Below, in pieces: positions 1 through 11,058 of a DNA stretch of 64,000 bases. The stretch is taken from positions 1 to 64,000 of the forward strand of contig JAGTXO010000012.1 in NCBI GenBank assembly GCA_019448385.1, given 5' to 3'. The translations under genes were made by a program, and so were the position numbers. This DNA is from Diacronema lutheri. Its lineage: Eukaryota > Haptophyta > Pavlovophyceae > Pavlovales > Pavlovaceae. The stretch's first letter is position 1; the number at the start of each line of letters is the position of its first letter. Under the pieces are notes generated by a model, which did not search any database, had not been told where the DNA came from, and saw only the letters and a program-made list of their open reading frames with translations.

Positions 1-408
1 TTATAGATGGTCAAGCCAAATCCGATCAGGGGCACGATCGAGCGCCCCGAGTGCAGCGCGGGCCATTCGGAAGGACGTCCTTGTGAGGGAGCTCTTCGCG
101 TTTGGCGAGCGGGGGAGCACGACGCGCAGCGTTGCTGCGGCGGCGTGCGGGCGGCGAGCAGCGGTCGGGCTGCTCGCGACGAGGCCGGAGCAGACGGCGC
201 CGTGGCCGCCGGCGCAGGTGACGCGCGCCGACGAGCCGTAGCGAGCGTCCGTGATCCGCACGGCGGTTGGAGCGGGCCGGCTGGTGCGGCGCGCTCGGCC
301 ACGGGTGGCGGCGTGCACGGGCGTGCCGAATGCGGTACGCGTCGCCAGCCGCGCGCGACCTGGGCAGAGCCCGCAAAGCGTCGACCGCTGCGCGGGCTCG
401 GCCGTGCG
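1..408. other. Flank downstream of the Fanzor-bearing gene; candidate element end
   Basis: This 408-bp stretch follows the stop codon of the giant minus-strand gene. A minus-strand reading frame runs through 1-318 and stops at bases 1-3; its composition is protein-like near the end, but I cannot assign it. In known Fanzor and TnpB elements the guide RNA is encoded at the 3' edge of the nuclease gene and overlaps the element terminus, so this is where a guide RNA and an element end would be expected. I see no clear terminal inverted repeat here, and the window may start inside the element. Confidence 0.3.
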
Positions 409-3400
409 TCAACGCCGGCCGCGCTTCGGCCCGCGCGCGCTGCCGCCGCCGGCACTGGCGCTGGCAGCTCCGCGGGCGGGGGTGCGGGCGTGAGCGCCGC
501 CGCCGCCACCGCCGCCGCGCCCGCCGCCGTCGTCGCCACCGCCGTCGCCGCCGCCGCCTCCCCCGCCGTCATCGTCGTCGTCGCCGCCGCCGCCTCCGTC
601 GCCGTCGCCGTCGCCGTCGCCCTCGCCGCCGCCGCCGTCGCCGCTGGCGTCGTCGTCGTCGTCGTCGTCGCCCTCGTCGTCGCCCTCGTCGCCGCCGTCG
701 CCCTCGTCGTCGCAGTCGTCGCCCTCGCCGTGCACCATGCGCTCCTCACGCTCCCACACCTCGCCGCGCGCCCACCAGGCGAGCACGAGGGCAAAGCGCT
801 CAGGCGTCGACGTGGTGTCGCGCCCGGCCGCGCGCGCCGCAATGTCGTGCACGTCGTAGAAGATGTTGCGCGCGGCGTTGTAGTCGCGGTGCACGGGCTT
901 CTTGCCGCCGTTGCACGCCGGGCAGATGACGAGCGCGTGCACCGTGCGCGTGCCGCCCTTTGCCACGGGCAGGCGCGGGTTCTGCGCGAGCTCCGCGCCG
1001 CAGCGCTGCAGCCTGCCGCCCTTGGCGAGCCGCGGCATCGAGCAGTGCATCGACGTGTACGGCTCGGGTACGAAGACGGCCGCGACGCCGCGCCGCCGCA
1101 GCTCGCGCAGCAGCCCCACCTGGAAGGCGGGCGGCGCGCCCTTGGGCTGCGCGCCCTTGTGGTCGTGCAGCCACTTGCCCACGCACACGAGCAGCCGGTC
1201 GCGCGTCACGCCGTCGACGCAGTGCGCCGCGATGAGCGCCTCGGCGACGCGCGCCGCGTTGGACCGCCCGCCGCTGTCGCGCCGCCAGCGCTCCTTGCGG
1301 CGCGCCGGCGCGTCGTACACGTGCTCGGCGGCGCGCTCGCGCACCCGCGCGCTCTCGCGGTGGAAGGCGATGTATTTGCCCGCGTCGAGCACCTTGGCGC
1401 TGTGCGCCTCGCCAAGCCGCGCCTCGTCCGCCTCCACGCTGAACTCCTCGCCGCGCCCGTCGGTGCGCACGCGCCGCCGCGCCGCGTTGGTCTTGGCCGT
1501 CTCGCGCGCAAAGCCCGCGGCGCGCGCGCGCGCGCGCTGCGTGAACTGCCGCCAGACGGCCGCCCGCCCGACGTGCGCAGAGTAGGTGGTGATGTTGCCC
1601 ATGTTCGGGTCGGCCGCGACGACGACCGCCTCCTCGATGTCGATCGCCCGCCGCAGCTCGGAGCCGAGCGCGACGGCGATGCGCCCGTCCGGCCGGCGCC
1701 AGCGGTGCAGGACGCTCGAGCTGCCGGCCGGCGCCTGCGCCTTCGGCACGAGGACGGTCGCGACGGCGTGCACGGCGACGCCATCCGTCACCACCGACGT
1801 GACGGGCTGCCGGCCCGGGAGCGGCACGCGCGGCAGCGGCGCGAGGCCCACCCACGAGCGCCGCGCGTGCCACGGCAGATCGGCCGGCGGCCGCTCGCGC
1901 CCGGCGTAGTCGAAGACGCGGTTGGAGATGTCGAAGCGCGTCGCGAAGACCGCGTACCTGACGCGCACGTCGGACATTGGCGGGACAAACGAGCCGCCTT
2001 GAGCGGTCCACTTGATCGGCTCGCCATCGTGGTCGCGCAGGTCCAGCGCCTTGAGCCGCGCGCGCAGCTCCTTGCGCTCGTCGTCCGGGAGCGTCTCCCA
2101 GATGGCGCTCGCGGTGAGGCGCACGTTGCGCGGCACCTGCGCGCAGCGCGCGGCGCGCGAGCGCGCGGGCGCGTGACCAACCTGGCCGCGGGGCGGCGCG
2201 CACGGCGGCGGCGCGCGCGCTTGGGCGCTCGGCGGCGGCAGCGGCAGCCGCGCCTCGCGCGCACATTGTGCGTGCGCAGCGGCGCCACGTTATACCGCGG
2301 CGGCCGGTCGGTGAGCTGCGTGTACAGGCGCGCGAGCCGGCAGAGCAGCGCCTGCCCCTTGGCCACGTGCTGCAGGTTGCGGATCTGCACGAGGAAGTAG
2401 CGCGTCGTGTGCCGGTCGTAGTTCCACCTTTTCGTGGGCGCGCACTCGTAGTCGATCTTGTGGAGGACCATGTCGGGCAGGTGGCGGTCGAGCGCGGCGG
2501 GGCAGCCGACGCGCGCGCCCTCCACGTCGCCGCGCAGCAGCCGCTCGCACAGCTCGCGCACGCGCGCGTTTCGCTGCATCTCGGGCAGCGCGACGAGCGC
2601 CTCGTCGCGCTCGACTGCCGCGCGGACGACGTCGCGGAGCAGCCCGTTCACGACGCGCGATGGATGCATCAGGCACGCGGTGGACACCTGCGTCGCCTCC
2701 GCCTCGAGGATCTCCGTGAGGCCCACCGCGCAGACGGGCTGGACGCCCTCGGCCATCTCGCCGACGGCGCGCGCCGTCGCCGCCTTGGTCTGCGCGGCGG
2801 CTTGCTCGGCGGGCTTGCCTCGCGGCGCTGCACCGTACGTGCTCTCGTCCTTGTGCCAGCCGATGGCCGAGAAGATCGCACGGACGGATCCCTTGTCCAT
2901 CGTGGTCGACGTGTGCACGCTGGTCGACGGGCCGCCCGACGCCGCGCCGACGGCCTGCGCGCTCGCCACCGCAGCCTCGTCGCGCACCACCTTGTTGATG
3001 ACGCGGTACGCCTGTGTCGTGAGCCTGTGCACGGCCGCCGCGATGCGCCGCAGCTCCTTCCGCGCACCGGGCTGCGCCGTCACCGCCTGCGGCCCCGCGT
3101 TGAGCGTCGAGCGCTTGACCACAAAGCCCGGGAGCACGCTGCCGCGCGTGCGCGCCGTCGCGCCGCCGGCGGCGCGCGCGCTCGGCGCAGCGGGCTCGTC
3201 CACGCGCGCGCGCTCGACGCCGCGCGCGCGGGGAACGCTCGGCGCGCGCGCGCCCGCGGCGTCGCGCGCGCTCGCGGCGGCACCCGCCGCGGCGCGCTTG
3301 CCCGCGGCGCCCGACTCGCCGTGCGCGCGAAGCGGCGCCGACGCCAATGCCGACGCCGCGCCCGCGCCGCCGCTGCCGCTGCCCGATACGCCCGCGCGCC

Positions 3401-6400
3401 GCTTCTGCTCGTCGCGCGTCTTGCGGAACTGGGCGACGAGGTCGCTGCTCACGTTGGCCTCAGGCTCCCACGTGTCGGCGCTCTCGTCGTAGCCCCGCCA
3501 CCTGATCCGGAACTGGAACGTCACCTTCTTGCCCGCCTTGCGGCGCTCGTCGACGACCGCCTCGACCTCGTACGTGCGCGCCTCCTCGTCGACGCTCGCG
3601 CCCGCCGCGCTCGCGCCCGTGTCCGGCCACCCAGCGACCGTGCCGCCCAGCCTCTCGGCGGCCGCGCGCAGCTGCCGCTCGCGCTGGGCGGCCGCGGCGC
3701 CTCGCGCGACCAGCGCGGGCAGCATGCCCGCGCCGCCCGCGAGGCCGTGCGCGCCGACGCTGGCGGTCATCAGCGCGTCGAGGCACGCGAACGTTGCGAG
3801 CGCACGCGCGCCATCGTCGCCGCCGCGCGGCTGCGAGCGCACGACGGGCGATGGCCGCGGCTCCCCCTCGGCCGCGAGCAGCGGCCAGATCGCACTGGCC
3901 AGCGCGACGGCATGCGCGCCGACCGCGACGGCCACGTCCGCGTCGAGCGGCGCAAAGTCGTAGCGCACGAGCGCGGCCGGGCGCGAGTCGTCCGTCGGCC
4001 GGTCGGCGACGAGCAGCCCGACCGGGCGCGGCGGCTCGCCGGACGGCGCGGCGACGGGCACGCAGAGGAGCACGACGAGCAGGCGCGGCGTGCCGCCGAG
4101 CAGCGCGCGCGCGGCATCCGCCCCGTCGGCTCCGCCGCGCGCGGCCGCGGCGAGCAGCTCGGCCGCGCGCGTCGGGCCCAGCGCCGTGCGCGCGTCCTTG
4201 CGCGCGCGTGCGCGGGCCGTGTACGCGGCGCAGGCGTCGTCGAGCACCGCCGCGCTGGGCGCGGTGCCAGTCGTCGCCCACGCGCGCAGCGCGTCGCGCA
4301 CCCGCGTGACGATCGCCTGGTCGACCGCCGCCTCGCCGGCAGCGTGCGCCGGCGCGCACGCCGGCGGTGCGGCGGCAGGCGCGAGCGCGGGCGCGCCGTC
4401 GGCGCCGTCAACGCCGACGGCGCCGTCGGCGCGCCGCCACGCGAGCTTCGCCTCGATCTGCTGCCGGACGGCGTGGCAGTGCCGGTCGATGCCGCGCGCG
4501 TCGTCGAGCGCGGCCAGCGCGTCCTCAGCGGCGGGACGGCCGCTCGCGTCCGCGACGGCCTGCAGGCAGAGCAGCGCGGCCGCACGCGCGTTGCACGCGC
4601 TCTGCGGCTCGGGCGCGAGCGCGAGCTCGAGCTCGAGCGGCGACGCGCCTCGCGCCGCGGCGATCGCGTCCATCAGCACGTCCAACCGCTGCACCAGCGC
4701 CCTGTGCGCGTCGCGCGGCGCGCCCGTCGACGGCGCGCGCGAGCGCGTCGCCAGGAGCCCGAGCGCGCGCGCCGGCGCGCCCGCCGGCGTGTGCAGCACG
4801 AGCAGCGCCGCGCCCGCCAAGCTCGCGTTGCGCGTGACGAGCGCGAAGATGCGCGTCGCCTCGTGCGCGCCCACCGACGCCCAGATCGCAGCGCGATCGG
4901 CGTCCGTCTGCGCGTCGCACAGGTCGCGCACGTCGTCCGGCGCGAGCAGCGCGCCGCCGCCGGCGGAGCGCGCGACGATCGCCCGCGCCTCCGCCACGAA
5001 GACGGCCTGCGGCAGGTCGGCGTGGCGCGCGTCGACGATGGCGCGCGTCGCGTGCACGCCGAGCTCCACGCCGCGGTAGAAGGCGCGCGCGTTGGCCGCG
5101 CGCGCGTGCGCCGGCCGTCCGTCCGCGTTGCGCCTCGCGCGCGCCTGCTTGCTCGTGCGCGCGAGGCCGTCGCGTGGCGGTGGCGGCAGCGTGGCGAGGA
5201 AGCGCGCGGCGGGCGGCGGCGCGCGCACGCCGCGCTGCCGCCGTGCGATGGCCGCGAGCCGCCGGCCCGCCGCGCTGCCGCCCGCGCCGACGTGCTGCCG
5301 GCGGCCGAGCGCCGCCGGTGGCGGCGGCGGCGGCGGCGCGGCGGCGGGCGGCGGCGCGACGGCGGGCGGCGGCGCGGCGGCGGGCGGCGGCGCGGCGGTG
5401 GGCGGCGGCGCGGCGGCGGGCGGCGGCGCGGCGGCGGGCGGCAGCGGCGGCGGCGCGGCGGCGACGGCAGCACCAGTCGGCTTGTCCGCCCACGCACCCG
5501 AGACTCTGTCCCAGACCTTGCCCCATGGCGCGCGCCCACGCGGCCGCGCGAACTGCCCCGGCTCGAGCGCCTGGCCGCGCTTGGCGGCGGCGGCGGCGGC
5601 AGGGGGCGGGCGGCCGGCGCGCCAGTCGAAGACAGGTGCAACCGTGGCGGCAGGCGCCGAGTGCCGCGCGTCGGTCACAGAGCGCGTGGTGCGCGCGGCG
5701 ACCGTGGCACGCCTGGCGGGCGGGCGGTGAGCAGCGCCCGCCGGCGCGCCGGCGGGCGCGGCCGCCTCGAGCCCGGCGGAGGCGCCGCGCTTGCGCTTGC
5801 GCGTGCCGCCGCGCGTGCGCCTGCGCGCGCGCCCGCCGCGCGCCCGTTCGGCCTGCGCGTCGCCAGCCGCGTCGCCGGCCGCGTCGCCGCGCCGCACGTA
5901 GACGACCGCGAACGCCTCCTCGCCGGTCCCGTCGACGCCGCCGCGCGCGCGGCGCAGGACCGACCGCCACTGCAGCCGCCGCGCGCGGCCGGGCTCGCAC
6001 GCAAACCAGCGCCCACCGCGCCTGACGACGGCCACAAAGTCGTCGTCGCGCCGCCCGCGCCGGCGCGTGCGCAGCAGCACGCACTGCACGTCGAGCCAGC
6101 CCTCGTGCCAGTCGGCCGTGCTGGGGGCGACGCGAATCGACTGCGGGAGCTCGACGCCAAAGCCGGCGAGGCGCACGATGTGCGCGACGATGACGCTCGA
6201 AATGGCGGGGGCGCTCGACGGGTCGCCCGCTGCAGCGAGCACCGCCCCGCCCCAGTGCTCACGCGTGACGCAATCCGCGTCCTCGACGTGCACGTGCGCC
6301 ACGCTCGCGCCGAGCTGGTGCAGCAACGCGCAGATGTCGGCGTCGACCGTCCTCTCCTCCTCGGCCGCCTCGGCCGTGCCGCGGGCGGCGGCGTCGCCTG

Positions 6401-9400
6401 TCGGCTGCCCGAGGTACGCGATCGCCCGCTCGACGGCCGCGCGCTCCGCACGCGCTGCGCTGTCGATCGCCGCATTGCCGACGGGCGCGCGCAGCGCCGC
6501 GATCGCGTCTTGCAACGCCGTCGCGTCGCCCGTCGCCGCCGCCGCCGTCACCGCCGCCGCGCTCGCGGTGCCGTGCGCGACGGCGTGCAGCGCGGCGGCG
6601 CGCGCGGCGGGGATGCGCCCGTCCAGCGCGAGCACGAGCGGCGGCCCGGCCGGCGTCTGCTGCCGCCGGTGCCGCCGGCTCGCAGCCGGGTGGTCGGCGC
6701 GCGCGCGCTCGAGCCGCGCGCGCCGCTCGACGACGCGCGCCCAGAAGGCCTGCACCCTCGGCTGCGCGAATGCAAGCCAGCCGGCGCCGCGCGTCACGAC
6801 GTGCACGACGATCCGGTCCTCGTGCCTGAGGTACTGCACGTAGAGCGCTTTGCTCACGCCGAGGACGTGCATGCCGAGCTGCAGCTGATCGCGGTGCGGC
6901 TGCGGCGGCCCGTCCTCGTGCGCCGTGGCGCCCGCCTTGGTGAGCGTCTTCACCTCGACGAGGACCTGCTCGTTGTTTTCGGGGAGGATGGCGAGCCCGT
7001 CCGGCGAGAAGGCGAACGGCGCGCTCTTGTCGTGCGGGTCCGCACGCACCATCGGCAGGTTGCACACGACGGTGATGCCGTACGCGGCCGCCAGCTTGCG
7101 CAGCGCGACGGCCTCGCCGAGGATGCCCGCGGTCGTCGCCTTGGTCCGCACCTCGCGCCGCCGCCGGTGCACGTACTCGTCGGTGAGCGTCTCGTGCGCG
7201 ACGCCGGCGTTGTCGTTCACGACGTCGCCAACCTTGCTGCCCGTGACCTCCTCCCATCGCTCGTCGTGCCAGCGCGGGCTGCGCTGCGCGGGCGCGCCCG
7301 CGCCGACGGCGTCGAGCACGCGGCGCAGCGCTGTGCCGTCGGGCGCAGCAGGCACGCGCGCGCGGTCCTGGGCCTCGCGAGCGTCGAGGACGCGGCCCGT
7401 AGTGGAATCTTGGGGTAGGTCGAGCTTGCTCGCCTCGCCGTAGCGGCTCTCCAGCTGGCGCGGTGCGTCGGCAGGGCCGCCGTCCGTGCGCGCACCCGAC
7501 GCGCCCGCCAGTGCACGCGGCGCAGCGTCCGAGGCGCCCGCCGCGCCCGCGCCGCCGCCAATCGCGCCAGCGCACGCGCGCGCCGCGACCTGCGGACGGC
7601 CAGCCGCAGGGACCTCGTCCGCTCGGCCGGCCGCTGCGTCGGCCGTCCGCTTGGCCACCTCGCGCACGTCTCCGAGCGCGAGCGTGGCTGGCGCCGTCCA
7701 GCTCCCGTTGCGTTTGTCCCAACATTTGAGCAGCCCGCCAAGGAAGGGCGTGCCCGTCGGGCGGTCCTCGGGCACCTCCGCCAGGATCGCGTCGACGCGC
7801 AGCGCGGCCGCCACATCGCAGAACGCGCGCGCGGCGCGCGCCATCCGCTCGGCGCGCGCGCCGCCGTCGTCCGCCGCGCGGCGGATGGCGTGGCTCACGT
7901 GCGCGACGCGGAGCGAGACGACGGCGTGCGCCGGCGCGTCGGCGCCCGTGCCGAGCGTGTGCCGCCGGATGGCCAGCTGCCCATCGCCCATGCGCGGCGG
8001 CAGCGACGCGCACGCCGCGACGGTCGTCGTGCCGGCCGCGCTGTCGCACAGCCAGCTCGCCTCGCCGCCGCCCGCAAACTCAAAGGTCGCGAAGCCCTCG
8101 CGGCCGAAAAGCGCGACGAAGTGGTCGAGCACCGCCTTGTTGATCGCGCGCGCCGCCGGCCGCGTCGATGCGCCGCGGGCAGCGCCACCCGCCGCGCCGC
8201 GCGCATCGCTGCACGTCGCAGGGCAGGTGCAGCCGGACGCGCGCACGCCGTCCGACCGCGTCCGCGGCAGCTCGAGCTCGCGCACCTTGGGGCAGAACCA
8301 GAGCGGGTTGGACGCCTCGAGGCACAGCACGACGAGCCGCCCGTCCGTGCCGGCCAGCGCGCGCGCGTCGCGCAGCAGCTCGACGGCGAGCTCGGACGTC
8401 GCCGCGTGCACCGCCGGCTCGCCCGTCGCGCGGTCGGGCGGGAAGAGGCCACCGCCGACGAGCGGGCTGGGGCAGCGGCCGAGCATCACGAGCAGCGGCG
8501 GCGGCGGCGTCTGCGGCGCCTGCTGCCCGACCGCAGCCGCCGTCAGCCCGGCCAGGTCGGAGCTCGTGCGGAGGGCCTTGAGCGCGACGCGCGAGCCGGT
8601 GCCCGCCTGCTCGGAAAACGTGGCGAGCATGGCGCACGTGCTCGCCCTCGCGCCGCACTGCCAGCTGACGCGCGCGAGGAGGCCTTCCAGCGTGTCGTTT
8701 TCGCGCGGCCGCGTGACCGCGTCGAGCGCCGCCGGGCCGAGCTGGAGGCTGCCGGGCGTGACGCACAGCACCGCCTCGTGGTAGGCGCGCAGCAGCTCCC
8801 TCGGCAGCTGCTCGGCGGGCGTCGCCGCCTGCCCGCCCACCCACCGTGCACCGTGGCCGCCGTCGCCCGCGCCCGCGAGCCGGACCGCCGGCCCGCCCGT
8901 GATCGCCGAGGTCGGTGGCGTGCCGAGCGCGTCGACGAGCGCGCGCACGGGCGCGACACGCCTGCGCGCAGCGTCCGCGCCGACGGCGAGCGCGGCGATC
9001 TGAGCGCCCTCCCATGCGCGCTCCCTCGCGTCGTCCCGCGCGGCCGCCGGCGCGGCGCCCGGCCGCGCGCCGGGCGGCACCGCGCACGCCGCCGCGACGA
9101 CCTCCGCGCGCGCGCCGGCGGCGTCGGGCGCGTGCAGCTGCGCGAGCGCGCCAAAGAGCGCGGCGGCCGAGCGGTAGCGGCCGTGCGCCGCGACGAGCGC
9201 GTAGAGCACGCGCAGCGCGGCCACGCCCGCCTGGTCGGGCGCGTCGCCAGCGATTTGCTCGACCTCCCACGTGCGCGTGGGCGGCGGGCTGCCGTCGGCC
9301 GGGTCCGGACGCAGCGCCCACGCGCGCTCGACGATCGCGTTGAACACGCCGCGCGCGGCGCCCTCGTCAAACTCGGCGGCGCCCGCCGCGTGCGCGCACC

Positions 9401-10985
9401 ACCCGTGCACGCGCGACGTGGGCGCGTCCACGGCGCGCTGCACGACGAGCACCGCCGGCCGGTCGACGCAGCCGAGGCTCACCGCCGCGTGCTTGCCCTC
9501 GAGCAGCGCCGCCGCCGCAGCCTCGACCAAGGCGTCATCAGGCGCGTCGCCGACGACGACGGCACAGCCGTCGCCGTACTCGGCCTGCATCGCGGCGACG
9601 CACGACGCGACAAAGTCGCCGCCCGCGGCCGCCGCGTGTCGCGCCGCCAGCATCCGGCGCGCGATGGCAAGCCAGACGTACTCGGCCGGCGCGCGCGCGG
9701 CGCGCGCGCGAGGCGCGCCGGCCGCGCCGCGTGCGCCCGCGCGTGCGCCTCCAGCGGCCGCGACGGCCGAGGCGGCTGGAGCGGCGGTGAGCGTGCGCCG
9801 CGCGCGCTTCGCCGGCCGCGTGATGGGCGATGCACCCGCCATCGCACCGCCCGCAGCAGCCGGTGCGGCCGCCACAGCGCCCGCCGCAACGCCACTCGTC
9901 ACGACGCCCGTGGCGGGCGGCGCGGCGGCGGACGTGGCCGCCTCGACGGGCGTCGCGCAACTACCGCCAGCGGTCGCGGACGCGCCCGGCGACGCGTCGG
10001 CGAGGAGGTGGCGCAGCACGCCGCGCGCGAGCGCGACTGGCACGGCGAGCGTCAGCGCGCGCAGGCGGTCGGAAGGCGAGGCGTCGCGCTCGGCGTCGGC
10101 GGACGTGGCGGCAGCAGGCGGGGCGGCGGGCGGCACGGCGGCGGGCTGGGCGGCCGCCGGCGCAACCTCGTCGGCCTTGGCCAGCCAGACGAGCCCGGCG
10201 ACTGCGAGCACGACGCTGTACGCGCCGACATCGTCACCCGCAACGCGCGCCAGCCGGGCGTGGGCGTCGGCCTCGGACACGGCGACGTGGAAGAGCACGT
10301 CGTCGCGGGCAGCTTGCTCGGCAAACTGACGCAGCTGCTTGGCCATCGTCACGCCGGCGACGCACGCCTCGCCCGCCTCTGCCTCGACCTGCTCGTCCTG
10401 GCCGATGGCGGACGCGCCGGCCTCGGCGCCAGCGTCGAGTGTCCGGCGGCGCTCGAGGGCGAAGCCACGCACACAGACGCGCTGGAGGCCGCCGAGCGCG
10501 CCCGCCTTCTCGTGCAGCGCGCACGACAGCTCGACCACCGAGTCCACGCGCCTCGCGGCGGCGCCCCCCCGCTCGCCGCGCGTGGCCGCGCGCACGACGA
10601 ACACCGTGAATTGCGCGCGCTTCGCCGCGCGCGCCGACGCGCACGCGTGCTTCAGGAGCCGGCAAAGCGCGGGCCTTTGCGCCGCTGCGCCCCGCGTGCA
10701 CAGCAGCAGTTGGCCGCGCTCGTCGCCCAGCTCCTGCTCGACGGCGGCCTCGAGCGCGTCGTCCGTCAAATCGCCGTGCTCCGTCGAGGCGAGCGCGCGC
10801 GCAGCCGCGAGCGCCAGCTCGCCTGCGCCCGCGCGCCGCCGGCGGCGCGCACCGGCGGGCGCGTGCGGCGCCGACGCGTGTGACGACGCCGCCGCGTCCG
10901 CGCGCGCACACGCGGCGCGCAACGCCTCACGCGCCGAGGCGGCCGCGCGCGCCCTGGGCGCGAGCTTCAAGAACGTGCGCGCGGC

Positions 10986-11058
<73 letters not shown>

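Larger units (their letters stand above)
409..2900 (-). other. Fanzor (eukaryotic TnpB-like) RNA-guided nuclease module
   Basis: This is the C-terminal module of the giant protein. The N-terminal helical part lies in the second exon (about 2900-2265) and the RuvC core in the last exon (2136-409). Counting from the last exon's first codon: RuvC-I is AADPNMGNITTYS with D176 (bases 1609-1611); RuvC-II is VFVPEPYTSMHC with E358; a zinc ribbon uses C365, C379, C405 and C408; RuvC-III is HRDYNAARNI with D418. The D/E/D set is that of TnpB, Cas12 and Fanzor enzymes, and the TDGV segment before RuvC-I also recalls Fanzor1. Known Fanzors cut DNA guided by a short RNA encoded beside them. All catalytic residues are present, so the module may be active. 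Confidence 0.75.

Noticed and set aside
7-2400. 797-codon plus-strand open frame with long Val/Ala run
   Set aside because: The Val/Ala run is the complement of the Asp/Gly-coding triplet repeat in the Fanzor tail; this is not a membrane protein.
2268-7418. 1,716-codon plus-strand open frame
   Set aside because: It is an antisense shadow of the giant gene. It has no recognisable domain, is Arg/Ala/Asp-biased, and the opposite strand carries YqaJ and chromodomain motifs over the same bases.
7890-10883. 997-codon plus-strand open frame
   Set aside because: Same reason: complement of GC-rich coding sequence, with no domain and implausible composition.
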